Below, in pieces: positions 48,930 through 56,771 of a stretch of DNA of 64,000 bases. The notes under the pieces were generated by a model. That model was not told the DNA's origin and searched no databases. It saw only the letters and a program-made list of their open reading frames with translations. Numbering within the stretch: the stretch's first letter is position 1; every line of letters starts with the position of its first letter. A program made the translations under genes and the position numbers. This DNA comes from Catellatospora vulcania. GTDB lineage: Bacteria > Actinomycetota > Actinomycetes > Mycobacteriales > Micromonosporaceae. The stretch lies in the NCBI RefSeq assembly GCF_009720385.1, contig NZ_WARX01000034.1, positions 86,888 through 150,887 on the forward strand, written 5' to 3'.

Positions 48930-50702
48930 ATGACCGAGCAGCGGGAACTGCTGCCCACCGCCACGGGCCGGCAGGCCGTCGCGGCGCTGCGCGCGCTGCT
49001 GCGCCCGCGCCGGTGGCTGGCCGCGGCGGGGCTGTTCGTGCTGACCGCCGCCACCGCCGTCGGGCTGGCCGTCGCGCCGCTGCTCGGCCACGTCGTCGAC
49101 CTCGTCACCACCGGCGCGCCCGCGTCAGCGATCACCACCCCGGTCGTCGCCCTGGCCGTGATCGCGGTCCTGTCCGGAGCCGCCACCGCGTACGGCCTCA
49201 CCCTGATCGCCCGGCTCGGCGAAGGGGCCCTGGCCGAGCTGCGGGAACGGTTCCTCAACCGGGCGCTGCGGCTGCCACTCGGCCAGGTCGAGCGGGCCGG
49301 GTCCGGCGACCTGACCTCACGGGCCGGCAACGACCTCAACGCGGTCGCCTCCGTGGTCCGCTCCGGCCTGCCCGAGCTGGCCCGGTCACTGCTGGCCATC
49401 GGCCTGACCCTGGCCGGGCTGGCCGTGCTCGACTGGCGCTTCATGGCCGCCGCGCTGCTGGCCGCACCCGTGCAGCTGTACACCGTCTGGTGGTACGGCG
49501 GCCGCGCCCTGCCGCTGTACGCCCGCCAGCGCATCGCCGTCGGCGCGCAGCAGCAGCAGCTCCTGGAGACCATCGGCGGCGCGCCGACGGTCCGCGCGCT
49601 GCGCCGCCGCGAGGAGCACCTGGGCCGGGTCACCGGGCGCTCGCAGGACGCCGTCGACCTGACCATGCGCGGGGTCAACCTGGTCACCCGCTTCTACGCC
49701 CGGCTCAACCTGGCCGAGTTCATCGGCCTGTCCGCGGTGCTGGCCACCGGTTTCCTGCTGGTGCGCTCAGGTGAGGTCACCATCGGCGCGGCGACCGCGG
49801 CGGCGCTGTACTTCCACAACCTGTTCACGCCGGTCAACATCGCGCTCGGGCTCATCGACGACGTGCAGGCGGCGACGGCCGCGCTGGTCCGCATCGTCGG
49901 CGTCGCCGACCTGCCCGAGCCGGCGGCTCCACCCGCGGCGCGTACGCCCGCCGACGCCTCGCTGCACGCCGACGCGGTCAGCCACTCCTACACCGCCGAC
50001 CGACCTGTGCTGCACGACGTCACCATCGCGGTGCCCGCCGGGCAGCGGGTCGCGCTGGTCGGCGCGAGCGGCGCGGGCAAGAGCACCCTGGCCGGGCTGG
50101 TCGCGGGTGTGCACCAGCCGACGTCGGGCAGCATCCGGGTCGGCGGCGTCGGCATCGGCGACCTCGACCCGTCCGGCCGCCGGGCCGTCGCGCTGATCAC
50201 GCAGGAGGTGTACGTCTTCGCGGGCACCCTCGCCGAGGACCTGCGCCTGGCCCGCCCCGACGCCACCGACGCCGAGCTGACCGCCGCGCTGGAGCGGGTC
50301 GGCGCGGCCGAATGGGCGACGGCGCTGCCCGAGGGCCTGTCCACCGTGGTCGGTGAGGGCGGGCACCGGCTCACCGCCGCGCAGGCGCAGCAGCTCGCGC
50401 TGGCCCGGCTGGTGCTGGCCGACCCCGCGGTCGCGGTGCTGGACGAGGCCACCGCCGAGGCGGGCAGCGCCGGGGCGCGGGTCCTGGAGGCGTCGGTCGC
50501 CGCCGCGCTGCACGGGCGCACCGGACTGCTGGTCGCGCACCGGCTCACCCAGGCGGCGCTCGCCGACCGGGTGGTGGTGCTCGACGAGGGCCGCATCGTG
50601 GAGAGCGGCTCCCACGACGAGCTGCGCGAGACCCCCGACGGCCGCTACGCCGAACTCTGGCGGGCCTGGTCCGGCCGCCGCGACGCGGACCGCGCCGCGT
50701 GA
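48930..50702 (+). CDS. ABC exporter half-transporter, catalytic partner
   Basis: A 590-residue half-transporter with six transmembrane helices and a nucleotide-binding domain. Walker A is GASGAGKST near residue 377 and Walker B VAVLDEATAEAG near 500, both intact. The signature reads LTAAQAQQLALARL instead of LSGGQ. Combined with the partner, one composite ATP site is fully canonical and the other is doubly degenerate. The ATG at 48930 has AGGAGG 8 bases upstream; the ATG at 48906 overlaps the previous stop and would add 8 residues. The genes form one operon. Confidence 0.92.
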   Translation: MTEQRELLPTATGRQAVAALRALLRPRRWLAAAGLFVLTAATAVGLAVAPLLGHVVDLVTTGAPASAITTPVVALAVIAVLSGAATAYGLTLIARLGEGALAELRERFLNRALRLPLGQVERAGSGDLTSRAGNDLNAVASVVRSGLPELARSLLAIGLTLAGLAVLDWRFMAAALLAAPVQLYTVWWYGGRALPLYARQRIAVGAQQQQLLETIGGAPTVRALRRREEHLGRVTGRSQDAVDLTMRGVNLVTRFYARLNLAEFIGLSAVLATGFLLVRSGEVTIGAATAAALYFHNLFTPVNIALGLIDDVQAATAALVRIVGVADLPEPAAPPAARTPADASLHADAVSHSYTADRPVLHDVTIAVPAGQRVALVGASGAGKSTLAGLVAGVHQPTSGSIRVGGVGIGDLDPSGRRAVALITQEVYVFAGTLAEDLRLARPDATDAELTAALERVGAAEWATALPEGLSTVVGEGGHRLTAAQAQQLALARLVLADPAVAVLDEATAEAGSAGARVLEASVAAALHGRTGLLVAHRLTQAALADRVVVLDEGRIVESGSHDELRETPDGRYAELWRAWSGRRDADRAA

Positions 50703-50735
50703 GCATCGCCGGACCTGGCGGCGCGATCCGCTAGG

Positions 50736-51581
50736 TCACGCCTGGGGCGCGTCGTCACCGCCGTCCGGCTCGGTGTCCTGTGCGGACCGGGCGGCGATCG
50801 CGTCCTGGATACGGCGCTGGGTGCGCAGGGCCTTCTTCGCCGCGACGCTGACCCAGCCGTCGAAGACCGTCTGCCCCTTGTCCTGCGCCATCAGGCGCTC
50901 CAAGGTCGGCACGACACTCGGGTCGCCGGTCGAGCCGAGCGCCACGGCCGCCCAGTAGCGCAGGTCCGGGTCGTCGTCGTCGGCCGCCGCGAGCAGCCTG
51001 GGAATGATGTCCGGCGCGAACTTCGACAGCGCGCTGGCGACGTATCCGATCCGGGTGAAGCCCCGGTGCTCGAACGCCTCCCACAGGGCCGTCAGCGCCT
51101 CGTCGCCGCCGATCGCGGCCAGCGCCTCGGCGGCGCGCTCGCGCAGCCACTCCGGCTCGGACCACAGCGCCGGCACCAGCGCGGGCACCGCCGACTCGTC
51201 ACCGATCCGGCCGAGGGCGACGACGGCCTGCTCCTGGCCCATCCAGTCGCCGCGGTCCAGCAGCGCCACCAGCCCCGGGACCGCGGCGGGCAGGCGCAGC
51301 TCGGCGCAGCCCATCGCGGCCCAGGCCTGGCAGTTGTAGCGGGTGTCGGCGAGCGCGGCGAGCAGCGGCTCGGCCAGGGACGCGTCTACGAACACCGCGG
51401 CATGGTTCATCGCCCGGGTGTAGAGCGAGCGGTGGTAGTGCGGGTAGTCGCCCACCAGCGCCCGCAGCGCCTCCAGGGCGGACGCGTCGCCGCCTTCCTT
51501 CACGCGGTCGAGGAGCCGGTAGAGGTGCTCCTCACGGGTGTCGAGGTCGCCGTCCATCAGAGCGCGCTGATCAGGGTTCAC
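50736..51581 (-). CDS. HEAT-repeat protein
   Basis: A 281-residue soluble protein built from tandem helical repeats of about 30 residues, seen in AVPGLVALLDRGDWMGQEQA, AVPALVPALWSEPEWLRERA and VVPTLERLMAQDKGQTV. This is the HEAT/PBS-lyase-like pattern, with about five to six repeats and a charged C-terminal tail (TEPDGGDDAPQA). Such proteins are scaffolds; no enzyme motif is visible. The GTG at 51581 lacks a ribosome site and the true start could be the ATG for MDGDLD downstream. It converges with the exporter operon. Confidence 0.7.
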   Translation of the reverse strand: MNPDQRALMDGDLDTREEHLYRLLDRVKEGGDASALEALRALVGDYPHYHRSLYTRAMNHAAVFVDASLAEPLLAALADTRYNCQAWAAMGCAELRLPAAVPGLVALLDRGDWMGQEQAVVALGRIGDESAVPALVPALWSEPEWLRERAAEALAAIGGDEALTALWEAFEHRGFTRIGYVASALSKFAPDIIPRLLAAADDDDPDLRYWAAVALGSTGDPSVVPTLERLMAQDKGQTVFDGWVSVAAKKALRTQRRIQDAIAARSAQDTEPDGGDDAPQA

Positions 51582-51726
51582 CCGGCAACGGTAGTCCCTG
51601 GCCCGGCGGCGTTCGCGTGCACGTGGCACGCGCCGGCCGGCTCGCCGCGACATCACGCTGAACTGCTCGTATCACCCAGGGCAACGGCCACGTCACTAGG
51701 ACGCCGGGTCCGGGTCCGGAACACTT

Positions 51727-52932
51727 GTGCCGGTGAAGGGGCAGGTATTGATCTCGGGCGCGAGCATCGCCGGTCCCGCGCTGGCCTACTGGCTGCACGA
51801 GTACGGGATGACTTCCGTGGTCGTCGAGCGCCACGACGGCATCCGTCCCGGCGGCCAGACCGTCGATCTGCGCGGGGCGGGCCGCACGGTCGCCCGGCGG
51901 ATGGGCATCGAGGACGCCGTCCGGGCCCGCTCCACCGGGGAGGACGGGGTCGCCTTCGTCGACGCGCGCAACCGGGTCAAGGCGGCGTTCGCCGCGGATG
52001 TCTTCGGCGGGGAGGGTTTCGTCGCCGAACTGGAGATCCTGCGCGGCGAGCTGGCGGAGCTGCTGCACGAGCGCACCCGCGAGCGCACCGAGTACGTCTT
52101 CGGTGACCGCATCACCGCCGTGGACGACCGCGACGACGAGATCCTGGTCTCGTTCGCGCACGGCCCCGACCGAGCGTTCGACGTGGTGGTGGCGGCTGAC
52201 GGCATCGGCTCCACGACGCGGGGGCTGGTGTTCGGCGACGAGGCGCGGGTGACCCCGCTCGGGCTGTACACGGCCTACCTCACCATCCCCCGTGCGGCGT
52301 CGGACGGCTCGTGGGCGCGCTGGCACAACGCGCCCGGCGGCCGGGTCGTCGCGCTGCGCCCGGACAACCTCGGCACGACCAGGGCGCTGATGTCGTTCCT
52401 GTGCCCGCCCCGCGGCTACGAGCGGCTCCCGGCCGCCGAGCAGAAGGAGCTGCTGCGCCGCGTCTTCGCCGACGCGGGCTGGGAGGCTCCCCGGGTGCTG
52501 CGCGAGCTCGACGCCGCCGACGAGTTCTACTGCGAGCTCGTCGGCCAGGTGCGCGCGCCGCGCTGGAGCAGGGGCCGGGTCGTCCTGCTCGGCGACGCGG
52601 GCTACTGCGCCTCGCCGATCAGCGGCATGGGCACCAGCCTGGCCCTGGTGGGGGCGTACGTGCTGGCTGGTGAGCTGGCCGCCCAGCCCGGGCATCGCGC
52701 CGCCTTCGGGTCCTACGAGCGCATCATGCGGCCGTACGTCGCCCAGGCCCAGCACCTGCCGCCGTTCACACCGCGCATCGCGCACCCGCGCAGCCGGGTC
52801 GGGATCGGATTCCTCAACACTCTGCTGGCCACGGCCGCAAACCCGACGGTGCAGCGCCTCGCCCGGCGTTTCATGTCACCGCCCGCCGAGAAGATCGACC
52901 TGCCGGACCACACCGGCCTGCGCAGGGCGTGA
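51727..52932 (+). CDS. FAD-dependent monooxygenase (TetX/PhzS-like aromatic hydroxylase)
   Basis: A 401-residue class A flavin monooxygenase. The Rossmann motif GASIAGPALAYWL lies at the N terminus, the DG motif VVAADGIGSTTRG near residue 160 and the FAD-binding GD motif LLGDAGYCASPISGMG near 290. These hydroxylate aromatic or polyketide substrates and sometimes inactivate antibiotics. The GTG at 51727 or 51733 are both possible; no ribosome site is seen. The divergent HEAT-repeat gene is 145 bases away and the TetR gene converges on its end. Confidence 0.9.
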   Translation: MPVKGQVLISGASIAGPALAYWLHEYGMTSVVVERHDGIRPGGQTVDLRGAGRTVARRMGIEDAVRARSTGEDGVAFVDARNRVKAAFAADVFGGEGFVAELEILRGELAELLHERTRERTEYVFGDRITAVDDRDDEILVSFAHGPDRAFDVVVAADGIGSTTRGLVFGDEARVTPLGLYTAYLTIPRAASDGSWARWHNAPGGRVVALRPDNLGTTRALMSFLCPPRGYERLPAAEQKELLRRVFADAGWEAPRVLRELDAADEFYCELVGQVRAPRWSRGRVVLLGDAGYCASPISGMGTSLALVGAYVLAGELAAQPGHRAAFGSYERIMRPYVAQAQHLPPFTPRIAHPRSRVGIGFLNTLLATAANPTVQRLARRFMSPPAEKIDLPDHTGLRRA

Positions 52933-52939
52933 GCCGCGC

Positions 52940-53575
52940 TCACGCGAGCACGGCCGCGCTGACGGTGTCGACGTACCAGCGCTGGAACCGTTCGGCCGAC
53001 CAGCCGCGGGTGCGTACCAGCCAGTCGTAGTTGCGGGCGTCCATCGCCAGCCACAGCACGTCGGCGACGCTGTCGGCGTCGTGCTCGGGGCGCACCCCGC
53101 CGGTCGCGACGAGTTCCGCGGCGAACATGCCCATGCCACGCCGCCGCTCCTCGACACTCTTGCGCCAGATGGCGGCGGCGTCGGCATCCGCGGTCGCCGC
53201 CCCGGCCAGCGCGACCATCACCGCGGCGTTGCGCTCGTGAACCTCGGTGATCTGCCGGGCATAGCGGACGAGTTTGGCCCGCGGGTCGGCCAGGGCCCGG
53301 ATCTCGGCGACGAAGGCACGGTCGGGCAGCGCCACCGGCTCGTCGTCGCCTGCCGTCGTCACGTCGACCAGATCGGACAGCAGCCGGCGTTTGCTGCCGA
53401 ACACCGCGTAGACGGTCTGCACCGCGACACCGGCCTCGGCCGCGATCGCGGTCAGCGGGGTCGCGGCGTATCCGGCCTCGGCGAACAGCCGACCGGCCGC
53501 GTCCAGGATCGCGCGCCGGGTCTGACGGGCCTGCTCCTGTCGCCGCTCCGACTCGTAGCGCCGCTTGACAACCAC
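52940..53575 (-). CDS. TetR-family transcriptional regulator
   Basis: A 211-residue regulator. The N-terminal helix-turn-helix includes ILDAAGRLFAEAGYAATPLT and VAVQTVYAVFGSKRRLLSDL. The C-terminal ligand domain has no recognised subfamily but contains many Ala-rich helices. It is divergent from the ABM-like gene, with a 17-bp palindrome (53590-53606) in the 58-base gap, which is the expected operator. It probably represses itself and the 53634-54784 genes until a small ligand binds. GTG start at 53575 is weakly supported. Confidence 0.93.
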   Translation of the reverse strand: MVVKRRYESERRQEQARQTRRAILDAAGRLFAEAGYAATPLTAIAAEAGVAVQTVYAVFGSKRRLLSDLVDVTTAGDDEPVALPDRAFVAEIRALADPRAKLVRYARQITEVHERNAAVMVALAGAATADADAAAIWRKSVEERRRGMGMFAAELVATGGVRPEHDADSVADVLWLAMDARNYDWLVRTRGWSAERFQRWYVDTVSAAVLA

Positions 53576-53589
53576 CGCCTCACTGTAGT

Positions 53590-53606
53590 GCTCTATTCGA
53601 TAGAGC
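53590..53606. promoter_or_regulatory. TetR operator in divergent promoter
   Basis: GCTCTAT-TCG-ATAGAGC is a perfect 7-bp inverted repeat with 3-base centre, located between the TetR start (53575) and the ABM-like gene (53634). Confidence 0.82.
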
Positions 53607-53633
53607 AACACTCTAACCAAAGGATGTGATCGT

Positions 53634-53927
53634 ATGCCGTTCGGTGTGCTGCAGGAGATGCCCGGCGTGAGCGAGGCCGAATACCGGCTGGTCGAGCAGC
53701 ACCTCGGCCCGGACCGGCCGCCGGGCCTGCTGGCCCACGTCGCCGGGCCGACCGAGGACGGCTGGCGGATCATCAACGTCTGGCAGGACGAGGCGGCGTT
53801 CCGGCGCTTCCAGTCCGAGCGCCTGGTGCGGGCCGCGGGCCTGGCCGCCCAGCAGGACGGCTTCGACGCCGGCAAGAGCGCCGGCTTCCGGGCGATGACC
53901 GTCGACGGCGCAGAACTGCCGTTCTGA
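53634..53927 (+). CDS. ABM-like small dimeric alpha/beta-barrel protein
   Basis: A 97-residue protein. The order GVSEAEYRLVEQHLG, LLAHVAGPTEDGWRIINVWQ and AFRRFQSERL suggests a ferredoxin-like alpha/beta barrel as in antibiotic-biosynthesis monooxygenase (ABM) and related stress proteins. No cofactor motif is needed in that family. It starts a TetR-controlled pair and its last base overlaps the ATG of the methyltransferase. Function, such as turnover of the same ligand sensed by TetR, is inference. Confidence 0.75.
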   Translation: MPFGVLQEMPGVSEAEYRLVEQHLGPDRPPGLLAHVAGPTEDGWRIINVWQDEAAFRRFQSERLVRAAGLAAQQDGFDAGKSAGFRAMTVDGAELPF

Positions 53928-54784
53928 TGGCCGACACTGCCGGGCTGCGCGCCCGCAACAGCGCGTTCTGGGCGCAGGCCGCACCCGGCTGGATCCGGCA
54001 CGCCGACCGCCAGGACGAACTCGGCAGGCCGCTGGGCGCGGTCGCGATGGCCCGCCTCGACCCGCGACCCGGCGAGCGCGTCCTCGACATCGGCTGCGGC
54101 TGCGGCGGCACCACCGCCGAGCTGGCGGCGGCGGTCGGGCCGACCGGCACGGCGCTCGGCGTGGACCTGGCGGAGTCCATGGTCGCCGCGGCGGCGACCC
54201 GGTTCCCGTCCGACAGGCATCCGGGTCTGCGGTTCGCCGCCGCCGACATCGAGACCGGCGAGCTGCCGGGTGCGCCGTACGACGCGGCGTACTCCCGGAT
54301 GGCCCTGATGCTGCTCGCCGATCCGGTCGCGGGCTGTGCCAACGTCCGGCGGGCACTGCGGCCCGACGGGCGGCTGGCCGCCACGGTATTCCGCGACGGC
54401 ACCGCCAACCCGTGGCTCCAGCTGGCGGTGCTCGGCGCCGCACCGCACGTGGGGGCGCTGCCGCCGCTGCCGGTCGGCGACGAACCCGGCCCGTTCGCGT
54501 TCGCCGACCCGGCCCGGGTGCGCCGGATACTCACCGCGGCGGGCTTCGACGCCGTCACGGTCGAACCGGACGACGTGACCCTCGCCGCCCCCGACGACCC
54601 CGACACCGTGGCCGAGTGGCTGATCGAAATCGGACCGGCCGGAGCCGCGTACCGGACCGCACCGACTCGGCAGCAGGCCGCCGCTCGCACCGCGGCGGCC
54701 GGGTTGCTCGACCGGTTCCGGGAGCCCGGGACCGGCTACCGGCTCCCCGCCGGACTCTGGCTCATCACGGCGACGGCACCCTGA
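53927..54784 (+). CDS. Class I SAM-dependent methyltransferase
   Basis: The 285-residue product has the SAM-binding motif VLDIGCGCGGTTAELA near residue 50, the acidic loop GVDLAESMV and AAADIETGELP. DAAYSRMALMLLADP follows the fourth strand and the C terminus resembles small-molecule methyltransferases of secondary metabolism. Its ATG overlaps the TGA of the ABM-like gene (TGATG), so the two are co-translated under TetR control. The substrate is unknown. Confidence 0.9.
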   Translation: MADTAGLRARNSAFWAQAAPGWIRHADRQDELGRPLGAVAMARLDPRPGERVLDIGCGCGGTTAELAAAVGPTGTALGVDLAESMVAAAATRFPSDRHPGLRFAAADIETGELPGAPYDAAYSRMALMLLADPVAGCANVRRALRPDGRLAATVFRDGTANPWLQLAVLGAAPHVGALPPLPVGDEPGPFAFADPARVRRILTAAGFDAVTVEPDDVTLAAPDDPDTVAEWLIEIGPAGAAYRTAPTRQQAAARTAAAGLLDRFREPGTGYRLPAGLWLITATAP

Positions 54785-54840
54785 CGCCACCCCAGACCAC
54801 CGCTCCGAGCACGTCGAACTCCTCCAGAACGGTTGACCAC

Positions 54841-55236
54841 ATGAGAGCCCGAACCACCACCCTGCTCGCCCCGGCCATCCTGTGCCTCGCCCTCGGCCTG
54901 ACCGCCTGCGGCGACGACGCGGATCCCGCGCCACCGGCCGCGAACGGCGCCTCCGCATCGGCGCCGCCCGCGGACTCCTGCGGCGGGGCCGCCGACCGGG
55001 TGAAGGAGCACCTGGACAACGCCAAGGTCAGTTCGGTCGTCGTGAACGGCCAGTGCACCTCCGTCGTGATCACCACGACCCTCGGCGACGACGCAAACGC
55101 CGACGCCTTGCGGCTCTGCGAATCCGCGGCCGAGGTCGCCTACAGCGGCGACGTCAACGCCGTCACCGTGCTGGCCGCCTCGAAGGCGGAACTGGCCATC
55201 GGCATCTCCGGCGCGAAGTGCATGGCCTCGGCCTGA
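54841..55236 (+). CDS. Small secreted lipoprotein
   Basis: A 131-residue protein with signal peptide and lipobox (LALGLTAC, cysteine near residue 23). The mature part begins with an Asp/Pro/Ala-rich linker, then a compact domain with cysteines in DSCGGAA, GQCTSVV, RLCESAA and AKCMAS, probably two disulfides. I do not recognise the domain; such small lipoproteins are common in actinobacteria. A strong terminator follows. Confidence 0.8.
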   Translation: MRARTTTLLAPAILCLALGLTACGDDADPAPPAANGASASAPPADSCGGAADRVKEHLDNAKVSSVVVNGQCTSVVITTTLGDDANADALRLCESAAEVAYSGDVNAVTVLAASKAELAIGISGAKCMASA

Positions 55237-55249
55237 CACACGGCCGGCG

Positions 55250-55282
55250 GGCGGTGCTCCACCCCGTGCGGGGAGCACCGCC
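55250..55282. terminator. 11-bp bidirectional terminator
   Basis: GGCGGTGCTCC (55250-55260) and GGAGCACCGCC (55272-55282) pair perfectly. It lies between convergent genes, 14 bases past one stop and 1 base before the other. Confidence 0.82.
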
Positions 55283-55283
55283 T

Positions 55284-55862
55284 TCAGTGTTGCGGGCTCT
55301 GTCGCGCCTCGTGGACCAGTTCGTACGTCAGCTCGGCGATCTGGCCGTCCTGCACGATCCGGGCCAGCCGCACCTGCGACGACAGCAGCCGGCGCGGCAG
55401 CAGCGGCGCTCCCCCGCCGAGGAACACCGGGGTGACCCCCATGATGATCTCGTCTAGCCGTCCCTGGTCGGCGAACCGGCCCACCAGCTCGCCGCCGCCG
55501 ACCAGCCACACGTTGGCCGCACCGGCCGCCGCGAGCATCGCGTCGTGCACCGGGCCGACGTCACCGGACACGAAGTGCAGGTTCGCGCCCGGAATCCGCG
55601 GCAGGTCACGGTGGCTGAACACCCAGCACGGCGTATCGCCGTAGTACGCCCGCCACTTCTCCGGATGATCCAGCAGCTGATCGTGGTCGAGCACCCACTC
55701 GTACGTCGTCGCGCCCATGCACATCGCGCCCACCCCGGTGAAGAACTGCTTGAACCGGTCCGGGCCGCTCCGGTCGACGACGAACAGCCAGTCCAGCGAG
55801 TTCTCCTGATCGGCGATGAAACCGTCAGCGCTGGTCGCCGTGTAGTACTGGGTTCTGGTCAC
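55284..55862 (-). CDS. RibD C-terminal/DHFR-like reductase
   Basis: A 192-residue member of the RibD_C/dihydrofolate-reductase-like superfamily. TATSADGFIADQENSLDWL lies at the N terminus, then GATTYEWVLDH, and NADPH-loop residues VWLVGGGELVGRF and LDEIIMGVTPVFLGG. Stand-alone proteins of this group are NADPH-dependent reductases of unknown substrate. GTG start at 55862 lies 38 bases inside the end of the upstream gene, in another frame, so both are translated from one message. Confidence 0.88.
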   Translation of the reverse strand: MTRTQYYTATSADGFIADQENSLDWLFVVDRSGPDRFKQFFTGVGAMCMGATTYEWVLDHDQLLDHPEKWRAYYGDTPCWVFSHRDLPRIPGANLHFVSGDVGPVHDAMLAAAGAANVWLVGGGELVGRFADQGRLDEIIMGVTPVFLGGGAPLLPRRLLSSQVRLARIVQDGQIAELTYELVHEARQSPQH

Positions 55863-56685
55863 CGGTCCAGTTTTTCACGCGCAGCGGCGGCAGCGGCTCC
55901 ATGCCGGCAAGCTCGGCTGCCAGGTCCGCGGCGGTCACCTCACCGCCGTACGCCGCCGCCCACACGCGGCAACGCAGGTCCAGGTGCGCGAGTTCCAACG
56001 GAGTCGGGCCGTACTCCGGACCGAGCTCGTAACCCTTGCGTTCGGCGTCGAGGCGGCCGCTCACCTTGAGATCGGCCAGCCGCGCCTGGAGGTCGAGATC
56101 GTCGAACGGCGGCTCCCTCGGATCGAAGACCGGCCGGATCGGCGCGACGGCGGCGAACCCGAGCAACGTCAGGAGCCCGACCACGGCGTTCTCCATCGGG
56201 ACCGATGGCATGTCCCGCATTCCGACGAACTCCGCCACGCCCTGAGCCGAGGGCGTCCGCCCGGCCTCCACCGCCCACGCGAGCAGCGTGTCCACGGCCG
56301 CCTGTTGTTCGGCAACCGGCGGACGCCCACCGACATGCTCCAGGCCGCAGTCTTCCGGACGGTTCGGCACGTGCAGCGACAGTGCCACACCCGACGGCGT
56401 ACCGGCCTCGATCAGCGCGCAGCTGCTCTCTGCGACGTACGCCGCAAGCACGGGCGCGCGGGTGGCGGCCAGCAGGTCAGCGACACCCTCTGCTAGGCGC
56501 AGCCGCTCGGAGTGGAAGGCCGTGACCCCGACCCGCTGCCAGCCGTCGCCGACGTCGTGCAGGCTCACCACCTGCTGCCACAGCCCGTGCAGGCCCACGC
56601 GCGAGCCGAACGCCCTCACCTCCGGGTGCGTGGGCAGCGGGCGGCCGACCGGCCGGGCCAACAGCATCGTGCCGTAGTAACCCAT
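55825..56685 (-). CDS. Hypothetical protein, coupled to the RibD-like reductase
   Basis: The 286-residue soluble protein starts MGYYGTMLLARPVGRPL. I see no known catalytic motif. The N-terminal half includes GWQRVGVTAFHSERLRLAE and AAYVAESSCALIEAG; the C-terminal half has ERKGYELGPEYGPTPLEL. It may be an immunity-like or DUF protein in actinobacteria; I do not recognise it. Its last 38 bases overlap the reductase start. ATG at 56685 is used without a clear ribosome site. Confidence 0.65.
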   Translation of the reverse strand: MGYYGTMLLARPVGRPLPTHPEVRAFGSRVGLHGLWQQVVSLHDVGDGWQRVGVTAFHSERLRLAEGVADLLAATRAPVLAAYVAESSCALIEAGTPSGVALSLHVPNRPEDCGLEHVGGRPPVAEQQAAVDTLLAWAVEAGRTPSAQGVAEFVGMRDMPSVPMENAVVGLLTLLGFAAVAPIRPVFDPREPPFDDLDLQARLADLKVSGRLDAERKGYELGPEYGPTPLELAHLDLRCRVWAAAYGGEVTAADLAAELAGMEPLPPLRVKNWTGDQNPVLHGDQR

Positions 56686-56771
56686 GGCGCGACAGGGTAC
56701 GCCACACCACCGACCCCGGTGACCACGTCACGGGCGGGCACATGGACAGTGATACATGGCGATGACACCAT

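Noticed and set aside
34073..50702. Complete coelichelin-type gene cluster
   Set aside because: Hydroxylase, formyltransferase and transporters fit, but no NRPS gene lies in the window.
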